Shown here piece by piece: positions 13,185-25,857 of a DNA stretch of 64,000 nucleotides. The stretch comes from Conus ventricosus (lineage: Eukaryota; Mollusca; Gastropoda; Neogastropoda; Conidae), in the NCBI GenBank assembly GCA_018398815.1, contig CM031616.1, forward strand, positions 74,995,951 to 75,059,950, written 5' to 3'. The first letter of the stretch is position 1; every line of letters begins with the position of its first letter. The notes under the pieces were generated by a model. The model saw nothing but the letters and a program-made list of their open reading frames with translations, was not told where the DNA came from and made no database searches. Made by a program: the position numbers and the translations under genes.

Positions 13185-14830
13185 CTTCCATTGTCCATGT
13201 GTCATTTCCCTCCTGTGCTCCACTGTCCATGTGTCATTTCCTGTGCTGCACTGTCCGTGTGTCATTTCCTGTCCATGTGTCATTTCCTGTGCTCCACTGT
13301 CCATGGGTCATTTCCTGTGCTGCACTGTCCATGTGTCATTTCCTGTGCTGCACTGTCCGTGTGTCATTTCCTGTCCATGTGTCATTTCCTGTGCTCCACT
13401 GTCCATGGGTCATTTCCTGTGCTGCACTGTCCATGGGTCATTTCCTGTGCTCCACTGTCCATGTGTCATTTCCTGTGCTGCACTGTCCATGGGTCAGTTC
13501 CTGTGCTGCACTGTCCATGTGTCATTGCCTGTGCTCCACTGTCCATGTGTCATTTCCTGTGCTCCACTGTCTATGTGTCATTTCCTGTGCTGCACTGTCC
13601 ATGGGTCATTTCCTGTGCTGCACTGTCCATGGGTCATTTCCTGTGCTCCACTGTCCATGTGTCATTTCCTGTGCTGCACTGTCCATGTGTCATTTCCTGT
13701 GCTCCACTGTCCATGTGTCATTTCCTGTGCTGCACTGTCCATGGGTTATTTCCTGTGCTCCAATGCCATGCGTCATTTCCTGTGCTCCACTGTCCATGTT
13801 GCATTTCCTGTGCTGCACTGTCCATGGGTCATTATCTGTGCTCCGCTGTCCATGGGTCATTTCCTGTGTTCCGCTGTCCATGGGTCATTTCCTGTGCTGC
13901 ACTGTCCATGGGTCATTTCCTGTGATGCACTGTCCATGGGTCATTTCCTGTGCTCCACTGTCCATGTGTCATTTCCTGTGCTCCACTGTCCATGTGTCAT
14001 TTCCTGTGCTCCACTGTCCATGTGTCATTTCCTTCCTGTGCTCAACTGTGCACGTGTCATTTCCTGTGCTCCAATGCCATGTGTCATTTCCGGTCCTCCA
14101 CTGTCCATGTGTTATTTCCTGTGCTCCACTGTCTATGTGTCATTTCCTGTCCGTGTGTCATTTCCTGTGCTGCACTGTCCATGTGTTATTTCCTGTGCTC
14201 CACTGTCTATGTGTCATTTCCTGTCCGTGTGTCATTTCCTGTGCTGCACTGTCCATGGGTCATTTCCTTCCTGTGCTGCACTGTCCATGGGTCATTTCCT
14301 GAGCTGCACTGTCCATGTGTCATTTCCTGTGCTCCACTGTCATGGGTCATTTCCTTCCTATGCTCCACTGTCCATGGGTCACTTCCTTTCTGTGCTCCAC
14401 TGTCCATGTGTCATTTCCTGTGCTCCACTGTCCATGGGTCATTTCCTGTGTTCCACTATCCATGGGTATTTCCTGTGCTCCACTGTCCATGGGTATTTCC
14501 TGTGCTCCACTGTCCATGGGTATTTCCTGTGCTCGACTGTCCATGGGTATTTCCTGTGTTCCGCTGTCCACATGGCATTTCCTGTGCTCCACTGTCCATA
14601 GGTATTTCCTGTGCTCCACTGTCCACGTGGCATTTCCTGTGCTCCACTGTCCATGGGTATTTCCTGTGCTGCACTGTCCATGGGTATTTCCTGTGTTCCA
14701 CTGTCCACATGGCATTTCCTGTGCTCCACTGTCCATAGGTATTTCCTGTGCTCCACTGTCCACGTGGCATTTCCTGTGCTCCACTGTCCATGGGTATTTC
14801 CTGTGCTCCACTGTCCACGTGGCATTTCCA
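13185..14830. repeat. 28/27-bp minisatellite (TCATTTCCTGTGCTCCACTG)
   Basis: About 58 units of TCATTTCCTGTGCTCCACTG plus TCCATGGG or TCCATGTG. After about 14455 a 27-bp variant (GGGTATTTCC) takes over, mixed with units reading CCACGTGGCATTTCC. Cysteine/histidine-rich frames of up to about 500 codons are artefacts. Confidence 0.95.
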
Positions 14831-14899
14831 GGGGCATGGAACACTTAGAAAGGGCCAGGACGGCAGCTGTGTTGGCGCTGCAGAGTCCGACAGACCTTG

Positions 14900-15548
14900 C
14901 TTGTTTGGTACCCTGTTCTTACTGTCCCTTCTTTGGTACCCTCTTATTACTGTCCCTTTTTTGTACCCTATTCGTATTGTCCCATCTTTGGTATCCTATT
15001 TTTCCTGTCCCTTTTTGGTACCCTATTTTTACTGTCCCTTCTTTGGTACCCTATTCGTATTGTCTTTAGTACCCTATTCTTACTGTCCCTTCTTTGGTAC
15101 CCTATTCATACCTTACTGTCCCTTCTTTGTACCCTATTCTTACTGTCCCTTTTTTGTATCCTATTTTTACTGTACCTTTTTTGTACCCTATTCTTACTGT
15201 CCCTTCTTTGTATCCTATTTTTACTGTCCATTTTTTGGTACCCTATTCTTACTGTCCCTTCTTTGGTACCCTATTCGTTCTGTCTTTAGTACCCTATTCT
15301 TACTGTCCCTTCTTTGGTACCCTATTTTTACTGTCCCTTCTTTGGTACCCTATTCGTATTGTCTTTAGTACCCTATTCTTACTGTCTCTTCTTTGGTACC
15401 CTATTTTTACTGTCGCTTCTTTGGTACCCTATTCGTACTGTCTTTAGTACCCTATTCTTACTGTCCCTTCTTTGGTACCCTATTCTTACTGTCCCTTCTT
15501 TGGTACCCTACTCTTACTGTCTTTGATACCCTATTCTTACTGTCCCTT
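14900..15548. repeat. 29-bp minisatellite (TTCTTTGGTACCCTATTCTT)
   Basis: About 23 units of ACTGTCCCTTCTTTGGTACC plus CTATTCTT, with shortened units carrying CTGTCTTTAGTACCC. Confidence 0.94.
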
Positions 15549-16490
15549 GGTTAGTGCCCATTCTGCCATATTGCCCTGCACGGAGCTTCTTCCGACTCCA
15601 CATCCGTGGCACATCCTCTATCAATGACATAGGTGCCAACAAACCGCAAGTGGAATAGTCAATCTCAGGTCACCATCGGGTCACCTGTTAGAGTAGACAC
15701 AGCATCGTTACCAAGTTGCTTCAGTGGCGTTCTGATTCCCCATGTCCTAGTCATCTTTCCTAACACGCCAGCTCCTTCCCTGTGACCAACAATCAGTGGG
15801 GTCACGGAGCACGGCACGGCCTAGTCATCTTTCCTAACAAGCCAGCTCCTCCTCTGTGACCAACAATCAGTGGGGTCACGGAGCACGGCACGGCCTAGTC
15901 ATCTTTCCTAACAAGCCAGCTCCTCCTCCCCTGTGACCAACAATCAGTGGGGTCACGGAGCACGGCACAGCTGGCATGCTTTGTGTGAAGACAGACCATC
16001 ACTCTACCTCCCTCCAGTGCCAGCAGTCCTCTTTCCCCTGTCGCCGCTAGCATGGAATCATTGCTGAGGCCGCGAAGGAGGAGGGAAATGTTATCTTTTC
16101 TCGGAATACAAGTCATTTTCTGATTTCGCAGTGACTGACTATCGTTCACGATGAACAACGCTGACGTTTTGGGGGGTCCAGTCTGGTCTGATACTGCAAG
16201 AAAAGAATGCTGTCTACTTTTTTTTTTCGCGATCCATCTCTTCGAAATGTCTCATGCTGGAGATCACTGTCGTTTTCTCCTGTGTGACGTGGATGGTCTT
16301 ACTGTCCTGTGATGCACGTTCTTTCTTTTGCTCCAATGACCAAGTGTCATTTTTTCTCTCCTGCCACTTGGCCTACTTCTTTGCTAGGACGATACGAGTT
16401 GTCCCCCTCCAACGATGTCGTGGCTGACCTTCTCCGAGTATCAAGATGCATGTTTGGTATTTTGACGTTTCCTGGTAATGAAATGGACTT
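15549..16490. other. Anonymous sequence with a 74-bp triplication
   Basis: Three copies of a 74-bp unit (CCTAGTCATCTTTCCTAACA ... CAACAATCAGTGGGGTCACG) lie at about 15745-15970. The rest, including the stretch to 16490, shows no recognisable gene on either strand. Confidence 0.65.
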
Positions 16491-16492
16491 CC

Positions 16493-16703
<211 letters not shown>

Positions 16704-16883
16704 ACCTGCAAATGAGCACCAACAGTGTAGTTATTCTTGTAGATATCTAAATCCTAGTACAGTATCTGAAGTTCTCTGAAGTCACTTTCTTTACTTAAAA
16801 TATTACAGATTTCATAATGGCCACTGGATATAACCTTTCTGCTGTAAACATGTCTAAACATATATATTAGGCACCACACACCC

Positions 16884-16944
<61 letters not shown>

Positions 16945-17509
16945 CCTGCACTAACCGAAAACACAATACTACTCGGTCATACACACCAGATCTCACTATA
17001 CCACAGGGAATGTAAACAGGAAAACTTGAGGGGAGAAGAAGGAGGTGGGAGGAAAAGTAAGTCCAGGTGGTTCATTCCATGAACTAAACGGTCTCTTCAA
17101 TGTCCAGGTGGTTTATTCCACGCACTAAACGGTCTCTTTCATTTGGGAAAACCAAAGGCTGGGACTGTGCCAGGAGAAGGGACGCAAAAGGCACCACGTT
17201 TCCCTGGACAGGGTGACCTGTACTCTCATCAGTTGCCCTTTCCTCTACACCAGAACTCGCACGTGGAACATGGCCCCCCACACAGTGGGGAAATGTAAAA
17301 ACTGTCTGAATGGAGACTGTCGTGGTGGCCTTCAACGTGATTTCCTGCACCAAGACCAAGTCTGTGTTCCCTGAAAGACGACAGTGAATGCAAATGAAAT
17401 GAAATGAAATAGAATGAAATGAAATGAAATGAAATGGAGCGAGGCGGCCAGCAACAACCACCCCCTCTTGCCACCCCCCTTCCCCCTCATCAACACACCG
17501 TTGCTGTAG
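16704..17509. other. Anonymous sequence with CA and ATGAA repeats
   Basis: (CA)n at about 16889-16937 and an AATGAAATGA run at about 17390-17435. A 40-base direct duplication containing GTCCAGGTGGTT(C/T)ATTCCA lies at 17060-17135. No gene recognised. Confidence 0.6.
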
Positions 17510-17882
17510 ACAGCCAGGCACTGTGTCAAACAGGCAGGCACTGTGTCAGACTGGCAGGCACTGTGTCAGACACGCAGGCACTGTGTCAGACAGGCAGGCA
17601 CTGTGTCACAGGCAGGCACTGTGTCACAGGCAGGCACTATGTCAGACAGGCAGGCACTGTGTCACAGGCAGGCACTGTGTCACAGGCAGGCAGTGTGTCA
17701 GTCACGCAGGCACTGTGTCAAACATGCAGGCACTATGTCAGACAGGCAGGCACTGTGTCAGACAGGCAGGCACTGTGTCACAGGCAGGCACTGTGTCAGA
17801 CATGCAGGCACTGTGTCAGATAGGCAGGCACTGTGTCAGACAGGCAGGCACTGTGTCAGACAGGCAGGCACTGTGTCAGACA
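17510..17882. repeat. 20-bp minisatellite (CAGGCACTGTGTCAGACAGG)
   Basis: About 19 units, some shortened by three bases (GTCACAGGCAGG). Confidence 0.95.
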
Positions 17883-17919
17883 CAGATGTTATCATCCTGG
17901 TCCACCAGCCAATACACAG

Positions 17920-19612
17920 CAGTGACACCGATCCTCACAGTCGGCCGGAAGTACACACCGATCCTCACAGTCGGCCGGAAGTCCACACCGACCCTCACAG
18001 TCGGCCAGTAGTCCACACCGACCCTCACAGTCTGCCAGTAGTCCACACCGATCCTCACAGTCGGCCAGTAGTCCACACCGACCCTCACAGTCTGCCAGTA
18101 GTCCACACCGACACCCTCACAGTCTGCCAGTAGTCAACACCGACACCCTCACAGTCTGCCAGTAGTCCACACCGACCCTCACAGTCTGCCAGTAGTCCAC
18201 ACCGACCCTCACAGTCTGCCAGTAGTCAACACCGACCCTCACAGTCTGCCAGTAGTCAACACCGACCCTCACAGTCTGCCAGTAGTCCACACCGACCCTC
18301 ACAGTCTGTCAGAAGTCCTCCCGACCCTCACAGTCTGCCAGTAGTCCACACCGACCCTCACAATCTGCCAGTAGTCCACACCGACCCTCACAGTCTGCCA
18401 GTAGTCAACACCGACCCTCACAGTCTGCCAGTAGTCCACACCGACCCCCACACAGTCTGCCAGAAGTCCACCCGACCCTCACAGTCTGCAGTAGTCCACC
18501 CGACCCTCACAGTCTGCCAGTAGTCCACACCGACCCTCACAGTCTGCAGTAGTCCACACCGACCCTCACAGTCTGCCAGACCCTCACAGTCTGCCAGTAG
18601 TCCACACCGACCCCCTCACAGTCTGCCAGTAGTCCACACCGACCCTCACAGTCTGCCAGAAGTCCACACCGACCCCCTCACAGTCTGCCAGTTGTCAACA
18701 CCGACCCTCACAGTCTGCCAGTAGTCCACACCGACCCCCTCACAGTCTGCCAGTAGTCAACACCGACCCTCACAGTCTGCCAGTAGTCCACACCGACCCT
18801 CACAGTCTACCAGTAGTCAACACCGACCCTCACAGTCTGCCAGTAGTCCACACCGACCCCCTCACAGTCTGCCAGTAGTCAACACCGACCCTCACAGTCT
18901 GCCAGTAGTCCACACCGACACCCTCACAGTCTGCCAGAAGTCCACACCGACCCTCACAGTCTGCCAGTAGTCCACACCGACCCTCACAGTCTGCCAGTAG
19001 TCCACACCGACCCCCACACAGTCTGCCAGAAGTCCACCCGACCCTCACAGTCTGCGAGAAGTCCACACCGACCCTCACAGTCTGCCAGTAGTCCACACCG
19101 ACCCCCACACAGTCTGCCAGTAGTCCACACCGACCCCCACACAGTCTGCCAGAAGTCCACCCGACCCTCAGTCTGCCAGAAGTCCACACCGACCCTCACA
19201 GTCTGCCAGTAGTCCACACCGACCCTCACAGTCTGCCAGTAGTACACACCGACCCTCACAGTCTGCCAGTAGTCAACACCGACCCTCACAGTCTGCCAGT
19301 AGTCCACACCGACACCCACACAGTCTGCCAGTAGTCCACACCGACCCCCACACAGTCTGCCGGAAGTCCACACCGACACCCTCACAGTCTGTCAGAAGTC
19401 CACACCGACCCTCACAGTCTGCCAGAAGTCCACACCGACCCCCTCACAATGCTAGAAGTCCACACCGACCCTCATAGTCTGCCAGAAGTCCACACCGACC
19501 CTCATAGTCTGCCAGAAGTCCACACCGACCACCTCACAGTCTGCCAGAAGTCCACCCCGACTATCACAGTCTGCCAGAAGTCCACCCGACCCTCACAGTT
19601 TGCCACAAATCC
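17920..19612. repeat. 30-bp minisatellite (CACACCGACCCTCACAGTCT)
   Basis: About 56 units of GTCCACACCGACCCTCACAG plus TCTGCCAGTA, with frequent 1-5 base indels. Because the unit is divisible by three, minus-strand frames with a repeated VGVDYWQTVR peptide appear; these are artefacts. Confidence 0.95.
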
Positions 19613-19734
19613 AGGCTCTGTGTCCAGCAGAAAAAAAGCACAACTGAGGGCGCGGAGCTGTCCCGGTGACGTCCACTGGACGCCTGGGTTCACACTGCCT
19701 TCCTCCCTGTAGCTCCCACACCCCACCACTGTGT

Positions 19735-19965
19735 CTGCAAAGCCTCATCTTTGCCTTTCCAACACGTCATGTATGTCTGTCCCAGGACTGTTCACAACGC
19801 CTCATCTTTGCCTTTCCAACACGTCATGTGTGTCTGTCCCAGGACTGTTCACAAAGCCTCATCTTTGCCTTTCCAACACGTCATGTGTGTCTGTCCCAGG
19901 ACTGTTCACAAAGCCTCATCTTTGCCTTTCCAACACTTCATGTGTGTCTGTCCAGTTCTTCAGTT
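19735..19965. repeat. 57-bp repeat, four copies
   Basis: Units begin CATCTTTGCCTTTCCAACAC and end GGACTGTTCACAAAGCCT. Copies are nearly identical, so the expansion looks recent. Confidence 0.93.
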
Positions 19966-20575
19966 CTGCCTGGCTCGTGGAGCAGGGTAGACGACTCTCG
20001 GCCTGTAAGGTAAGGAAGGTTCTGTTGGCAATGCTCACAATGCAGATATTCTGACCCTAATACGATTCTTACTAAAGGCCTTTCGTTTCCGACATGTAGT
20101 AACACTGACTGCAACATCTGAAACTGTGAATGAATCCCAAACACAGGCCACAGCCATCAGATGCAGATGGACGCTATGACAAGGGCAGTGCCAGGCCCCT
20201 GCAGACAGACACGTGGTCAGGTCCGTGTTCAACAACCCGATCTGGCCAGCAGCTTCACCCAGCGCTCACCACGTTGACGGTCAACTCTCTTTGACGGAAT
20301 GAAGACATTCTGACCTTAGTGCTCGTGTCGTCCTGTGTGTTATCAGCCCTACGTTTTCCACACCACTCTGTGCCAACCCTCAGCAGCGAACAGTGTGAGC
20401 AAACCCTCAAATCAGGAGCCCCCATTGGTCTGTTTTTTGTTCAGCCGTGGAAGAATGTTATGATCTCTTCCTTTTTCGTTCACTGAAAGCAAACCTTGTT
20501 ACAGTGACAGCTTGAAGAAAAACATGGATGAAGCTGTCGTCAAAGATAAAAGCTCTTTATTCTTCACAACATTGC
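19966..20575. other. Anonymous sequence
   Basis: About 600 bases without tandem structure. I see no gene, RNA or transposon signature on either strand. Confidence 0.5.
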
Positions 20576-20950
20576 TGGCGTCCTGAAGACCTCACTGACA
20601 GTCAGCTTCACGTTCCTTCACAACACTGAAGACCTCACTGACAGTCAGCTGCACGTTCCTTCACAACACTGAAGACCTCACTGACAGTCAGCTGCACGTT
20701 CCTTCACAACACTGAAGACCTCACTGACAGTCAGCTGCACGTTCCTTCACAACACTGAAGACCTCACTGACAGTCAGCTGCACGTTCCTTCACAACACTG
20801 AAGACCTCACTGACAGTCAGCTGCACGTTCCTTCACAACACTGAAGACCTCACTGACAGTCAGCTGCACGTTCCTTCACAACACTGAAGACCTCACTGAC
20901 AGTCAGGTTCACGTTCCTTCACAACATTGCTAGCGTCCTAAAGACCTCAC
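20576..20950. repeat. 43-bp minisatellite (CTCACTGACAGTCAGCTGCA)
   Basis: About eight copies containing GAAGACCTCACTGACAGTCA and GCTGCACGTTCCTTCACAAC. Central copies are identical; the outer ones are diverged (TTGCTGGCG, TTGCTAGCG). Confidence 0.95.
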
Positions 20951-21138
20951 TTACAATCAGCTCCACATTTCTGTCCACCAACACTTGTCCGATCATACTC
21001 TGAACTTCCATGGCAGCAGGATCGCTACGGACATTCCAGAAATCCATGACAAGCACTGAAAGATGTTTGTATTCTCTGACATTGGTGCCCTTCTGGAGGC
21101 AGCAGTGCTCCTCAGACGTTCGTTCAATCCCTGATGAC

Positions 21139-21141
<3 letters not shown>

Positions 21142-21204
<63 letters not shown>

Positions 21205-21229
21205 ATTAATTACATATATACTCTCTCTC

Positions 21230-21270
<41 letters not shown>
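21142..21270. repeat. CA/TA/CT compound microsatellite
   Basis: (CA)n, (TA)n, a short unique link and (CT)n in succession. Confidence 0.96.
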
Positions 21271-21276
<6 letters not shown>

Positions 21277-21364
21277 TATGAAGGAAACGAATCAATCTCC
21301 AGTGGTCGAGTTGGGAGCCCTCAGGACCCATGTTCTTCAAATGCAGTTTCCGCACCAGGGTCTA

Positions 21365-24300
21365 CCCGTGTCTCCCTGCACTCTACAGCCACTACTCCCC
21401 CTGTCTCCCTCCACTCTACAGACACTACTGCCCCTGTCTCCCTGCACTCTACAGCCACCACTGCCCCTGTCTCCCTGCACTCTACAGCCACCACTGCCCC
21501 TGTCTCCCTGCATTCTACAGCCACCACTGCCCCTGTCTCCCTGCACTCTACAGCCACCACTGCCCCTGTCTCCCTGCACTGTACAGACACCACTGCCCCT
21601 GTCTCCCTGCACTCTACAGCCACCACTGCCCCTGTCTCCCTGCACTGTACAGACACCACTGCCCCTGTCTCCCTGCACTCTACAGCCACCACTCCCCTGT
21701 CTCCCTGCACTGTACAGCCTCCACTGCCCCTGTCTCCCTGCACTCTACAGCCACCACTGCCCCTGTCTCCCTGCACTCTACAGCCACCGCTGCCCCTGTC
21801 TCCCTGCACTCTACAGCCACCACTGCCCCTGTCTCCCTGCACTCTACAGCCACCACTGCCCCTGTCTCCCTGCACTCTACAGCCACCACTGCCCCTGTCT
21901 CCCTGCACTCTACAGCCACCACTGCCCCTGTCTCCCTGCACTCTACAGCCACAACTGCCCCTGTCTCCCTGCCCTCTACAGCCACCACTGCCCCTGTCTC
22001 CCTGCACTCTACAGCCACCACTGCCCCTGACTCCCTGCACTCTACAGCCACCACTGCCCCTGTCTCCCTGCACTCTACAGCCACCACTCCCCCTGCATTC
22101 TACAGCCACCACTGCCCCTGTCTCCATGCACTGTACAGCCACCACTGCCCCTGTCTCCCTACACTCTACAGCCACCACTGCCCCTGTCTCCCTGCACTCC
22201 ACAGCCACCACTACTCCTGTCTCCCTGCACTCTACAGCCACCACTGCCCCTGTCTCCCTGCACTGTACAGCCTCCACTGCCCCAGTCTCCCTGCACTCTA
22301 CAGACACCACTGCCCCTGTCTCCCTGCACTCTACAGCCACCACTGCCCCTGTCTCCCTGCACTCTACAGCCACCACTGCCCCTGTCTCCCTGCACTCTAC
22401 AGCCACCACTGCCCCTGTCTCCCTGCACTCTACAGCCACCACTGCCCCTGTCTCCCTGCACTCTACAGCCACCACTGCCCCTGTCTCCCTGCACTCTACA
22501 GCCACCACTGCCCCTGTCTCCCTGCACTGTACAGCCACAACTGCCCCTGTCTCCCTGCCCTCTACAGCCACCACTGCCCCTGTCTCCCTGCACTCTACAG
22601 CCACCACTGCCCCTGACTCCCTGCACTCTACAGCACCACTGCCCCTGTCTCCCTGCACTCTACAGCCACCACTCCCCCTGTCTCCCTGCATTCTACAGCC
22701 ACCACTGCCCCTGTCTCCCTGCACTGTACAGCCACCACTTCCCCTGTCTCCCTGCACTGTACAGCCACCACTACCCCTGTCTCCCTGCACACTACAGCCA
22801 CCGCTGCCCCTGTCTCCCTGCACTGTACAGCCACCACTGCCCCTGTCTCCCTGCACTCTACAGACACTACTGCCCCTGTCTCCCTGCACTGTACAGCCAC
22901 CACTGCCCCTGTCTCCCTGCACTGTACAGCCACCACTGCCCCTGTCTCACTGCACTGTACAGACACCACTACCCCTGTCTCCCTGCACTCTACAGCCACC
23001 ACTGCCCCTGTCTCCCTGCACTCTACAGACACCACTGCCTCTGTCTCCCTGCACTCTACAGCCACCACTGCCCCTGTCTCCCTGCACTGAACAGCCACCA
23101 CTGCCCCTGTCTCCTTGCACTCTACAGCCACCACTGCCCCTGTCTCCCTGCACTGAACAGCCACCACTGCCCCTGTCTCCTTGCACTCTACAGCCACCAC
23201 TGCCCCTGTCTCCCTGTACTGTACAGCCACCACTGCCCCTGTCTCCCTGCACTCTACAGACACCACTACCCCTGTCTCCCTGCACTGTACAGCCACTACT
23301 GCCCCTGTCTCCCTGCACTGTACAGCCACCACTGCCCCTGTCTCCCTGCACTCTACAACCACCACTGCCCCTGTCTCCCTGCACTGTACAGCCACCACTG
23401 CCCCTGTTTCCCTGCACTCTACAACCACCACTGCCCCTGTCTCCCTGCACTCTACAACCACCACTGCCCCTGTCTCCCTGCACTGTACAGACACCACTGC
23501 CGCTATCTCCCTGCACTCTACAGCCACCGCTGCCTCTGTCTCCCTGCACTCTACAGCCACCACTGATTCTACAGCACTCGTCTCTCACTGCACTCTACAG
23601 ACATCACTGCCCGTGTCTCCCTGCACTCTACAGCCACTACTGCCCCTGTCTCCATGCACTCTACAGCCACTACTGCCCCTGTCTCCCTGCACTCTACAGC
23701 CACCACTGCCCCTGTCTCCCTGCATTCTACAGCCACCGCTGCTCCTGTCTCCCTGCACTGTACAGCCACCACTGCCCCTGTCTCCCTGCACTCTACAGCC
23801 ACCACTGCCCCTGTCTCCCTGCACTCTACAGCCACCACTGCCCCTGTCTCCCTGCACTGTACAGCCACCGCTGCCCCTGTCTCCCTACACTGTACAGCCA
23901 CCACTGCCCCTGTCTCCCTGCACTCTACAGCCACCACTGCCCCTGTCTCCCTGCACTGTACAGCCACCACTGCCCCTGTCTCCCTGCACTCTACAGCCAC
24001 CACTGCCCCTGTCTCCCTGCACTCTACAGACACCACTGCCCCTGTCTCCATGCACTATACAGCCACCACTGCCCCTGTCTCCCTACACTGTACAGCCCCC
24101 ACTTCCCCCGTCTCCCTGCACTGTACAGCCACCACTGCCCCTGTCTCCCTCCACTCTACAGACACCACTGCCCCTGTCTTCCTGCACTGTACAGACACCA
24201 CTGCCCCTGTCTCCCTGCACTCTACAGCCACCACTCCCACTGTCTCCCTGCATTCTACAGCCACCACTGCCTCTGTCTCCCTACACTGTACAGACACCAC

Positions 24301-25798
24301 TGCCCCTGTCTCCCTGCACTCTACAGCCACCACTGCCCCTGTCTCCCTGCACTGTACAGCGACCACTGCCCCTGTCTCCCTGCACTCTACAACCACCACT
24401 GCCCCTGTCTCCCTGCACTGTACAGACACCACTGCCCCTGTCTCCCTGCACTATACAGCCACCACCACCCCTGTCTCCCTACACTGTACAGACACCACTG
24501 CCCCTGTCTCCCTGCACTGTACAGACACCACTGCCCCTGTCTCCCTGCACTCTACAGCCACTACTGCCCCTGTCTCCCTGCACTCTACAGCCACCACTGC
24601 CCCTGTCTCCCTGCACTCTACAGCCACCACTGCCCCTGTCTCCCTGCACTCTACAGCCACCACTGCCTCTGTCTCCCTGCACTGTAGAGCCACCACTGCC
24701 CCTGTCTCCCTGCATTCTACAGCCACCACTGCCCCTGTCTCCCTGCACTCTACAGACACCACTGCCCCTGTCTCCCTGCATTCTACAGACACCACTGCCC
24801 CTGTCTCCTTGCACTCTACAGCCACCACTGCCCCTGTCTCCCTGCACTCTACAGACACCACTGCCCCTGTCTCCCTGCACTGAACAGCCACCACTGCCCC
24901 TGTCTCCCTGCACTGAACAGCCACCACTGCCCCTGTCTCCCTGCACTGTACAGCCACCACTGCCCCTGTCTCCCTGCACTGAACAGCCACCACTGATTCT
25001 ACAGCACTCCTTCACTGCCCCTGTCTCCCTGCACTCTACAGCCGCCACTACCCCTGTCTCCCTGCACTCTACAGCCACCACTACCCTGTCTCCCTGCACT
25101 GTACAGACACCACTGCCCCTGTCTCCCTGCACTCTACAGACACCACTGCCCCTGTCTCCCTGCACTCTACAGACACCACTGCCCCTGTCTCCCTGCACTG
25201 TACAGACACCACTGCCCCTGTCTCCCTGCATTCTACAGCCACCACTGCCCCTGTCTCCCTACACTGTACAGACACCACTGCCCCTGTCTCCCTGCACTCT
25301 ACAGCCACCACTGCCCCTGTCTCCATGCACTCTACAGCTACCACTGCCCCTGTCTCCCTGCACTCTACAGCTACCACTGCCCCTGTCTCCCTGCACTCTA
25401 CAGCCACCACTGTCCCTGTCTCCCTGCACTGTACAGACACCACTGAGCACTCATCTCTCCCTGCACTGTACAGCCACCACTGATTCTACAGCACTCATCT
25501 CTCCCTGCACTGTACAGCCACCACTGCCCCTGTCTCCCTGCACTGCACAGCCACCACTGCCCCTGTCTCCCGGCACTGTACAGACACCACTGATTCTACA
25601 GCACTCATCTCTCCCTGCACTGTACAGCCACCACTGCCCCTGTCTCCCTGCACTGTACAGACACCACTGCCCCCGTCTCCCTGCACTCTACAGACACCAC
25701 TGCCCCTGTCTCCTTGCACTCTACAGCCACCACTGATTCTACAGCACTCGTCTCTCACTGCACTCTTCAGACATCACTGATTCTACAGCACTCATCCA
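21365..25798. repeat. 33-bp minisatellite, 4.4 kb
   Basis: About 134 units of CCCCTGTCTCCCTGCACTCT followed by ACAGCCACCACTG. Main variants are CTCTACAG versus CTGTACAG and GCCACC versus GACACC. The unit is 11 codons long, so all six frames stay open for hundreds of codons (the longest exceeds 1,200). Different frames give Pro/Leu/Ser, Ser/Thr/Ala and Gly/Gln/Arg repeats with equal ease, which argues against coding. Rare units contain a GATTCTACAGCACTC insertion (23572, 24992, 25484, 25590, 25736). Confidence 0.96.
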
Positions 25799-25857
25799 CT
25801 GACCATCATGACAAGAGGAGGCCTACTCCATTTCTCTGACCCTCCAAGGAATGTGGT

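Noticed and set aside
14600..14825. Cluster of CACGTG (E-box) in the 28-bp array as a BMAL target
   Set aside because: Only about three copies, produced by unit duplication. CACGTG also occurs elsewhere in the window at about the chance rate, so no functional claim is justified.
21010..25736. Plus-strand frames of 851-1,225 codons rich in Pro, Ser and Leu
   Set aside because: Consequence of the 33-bp unit; other frames on both strands are equally open.
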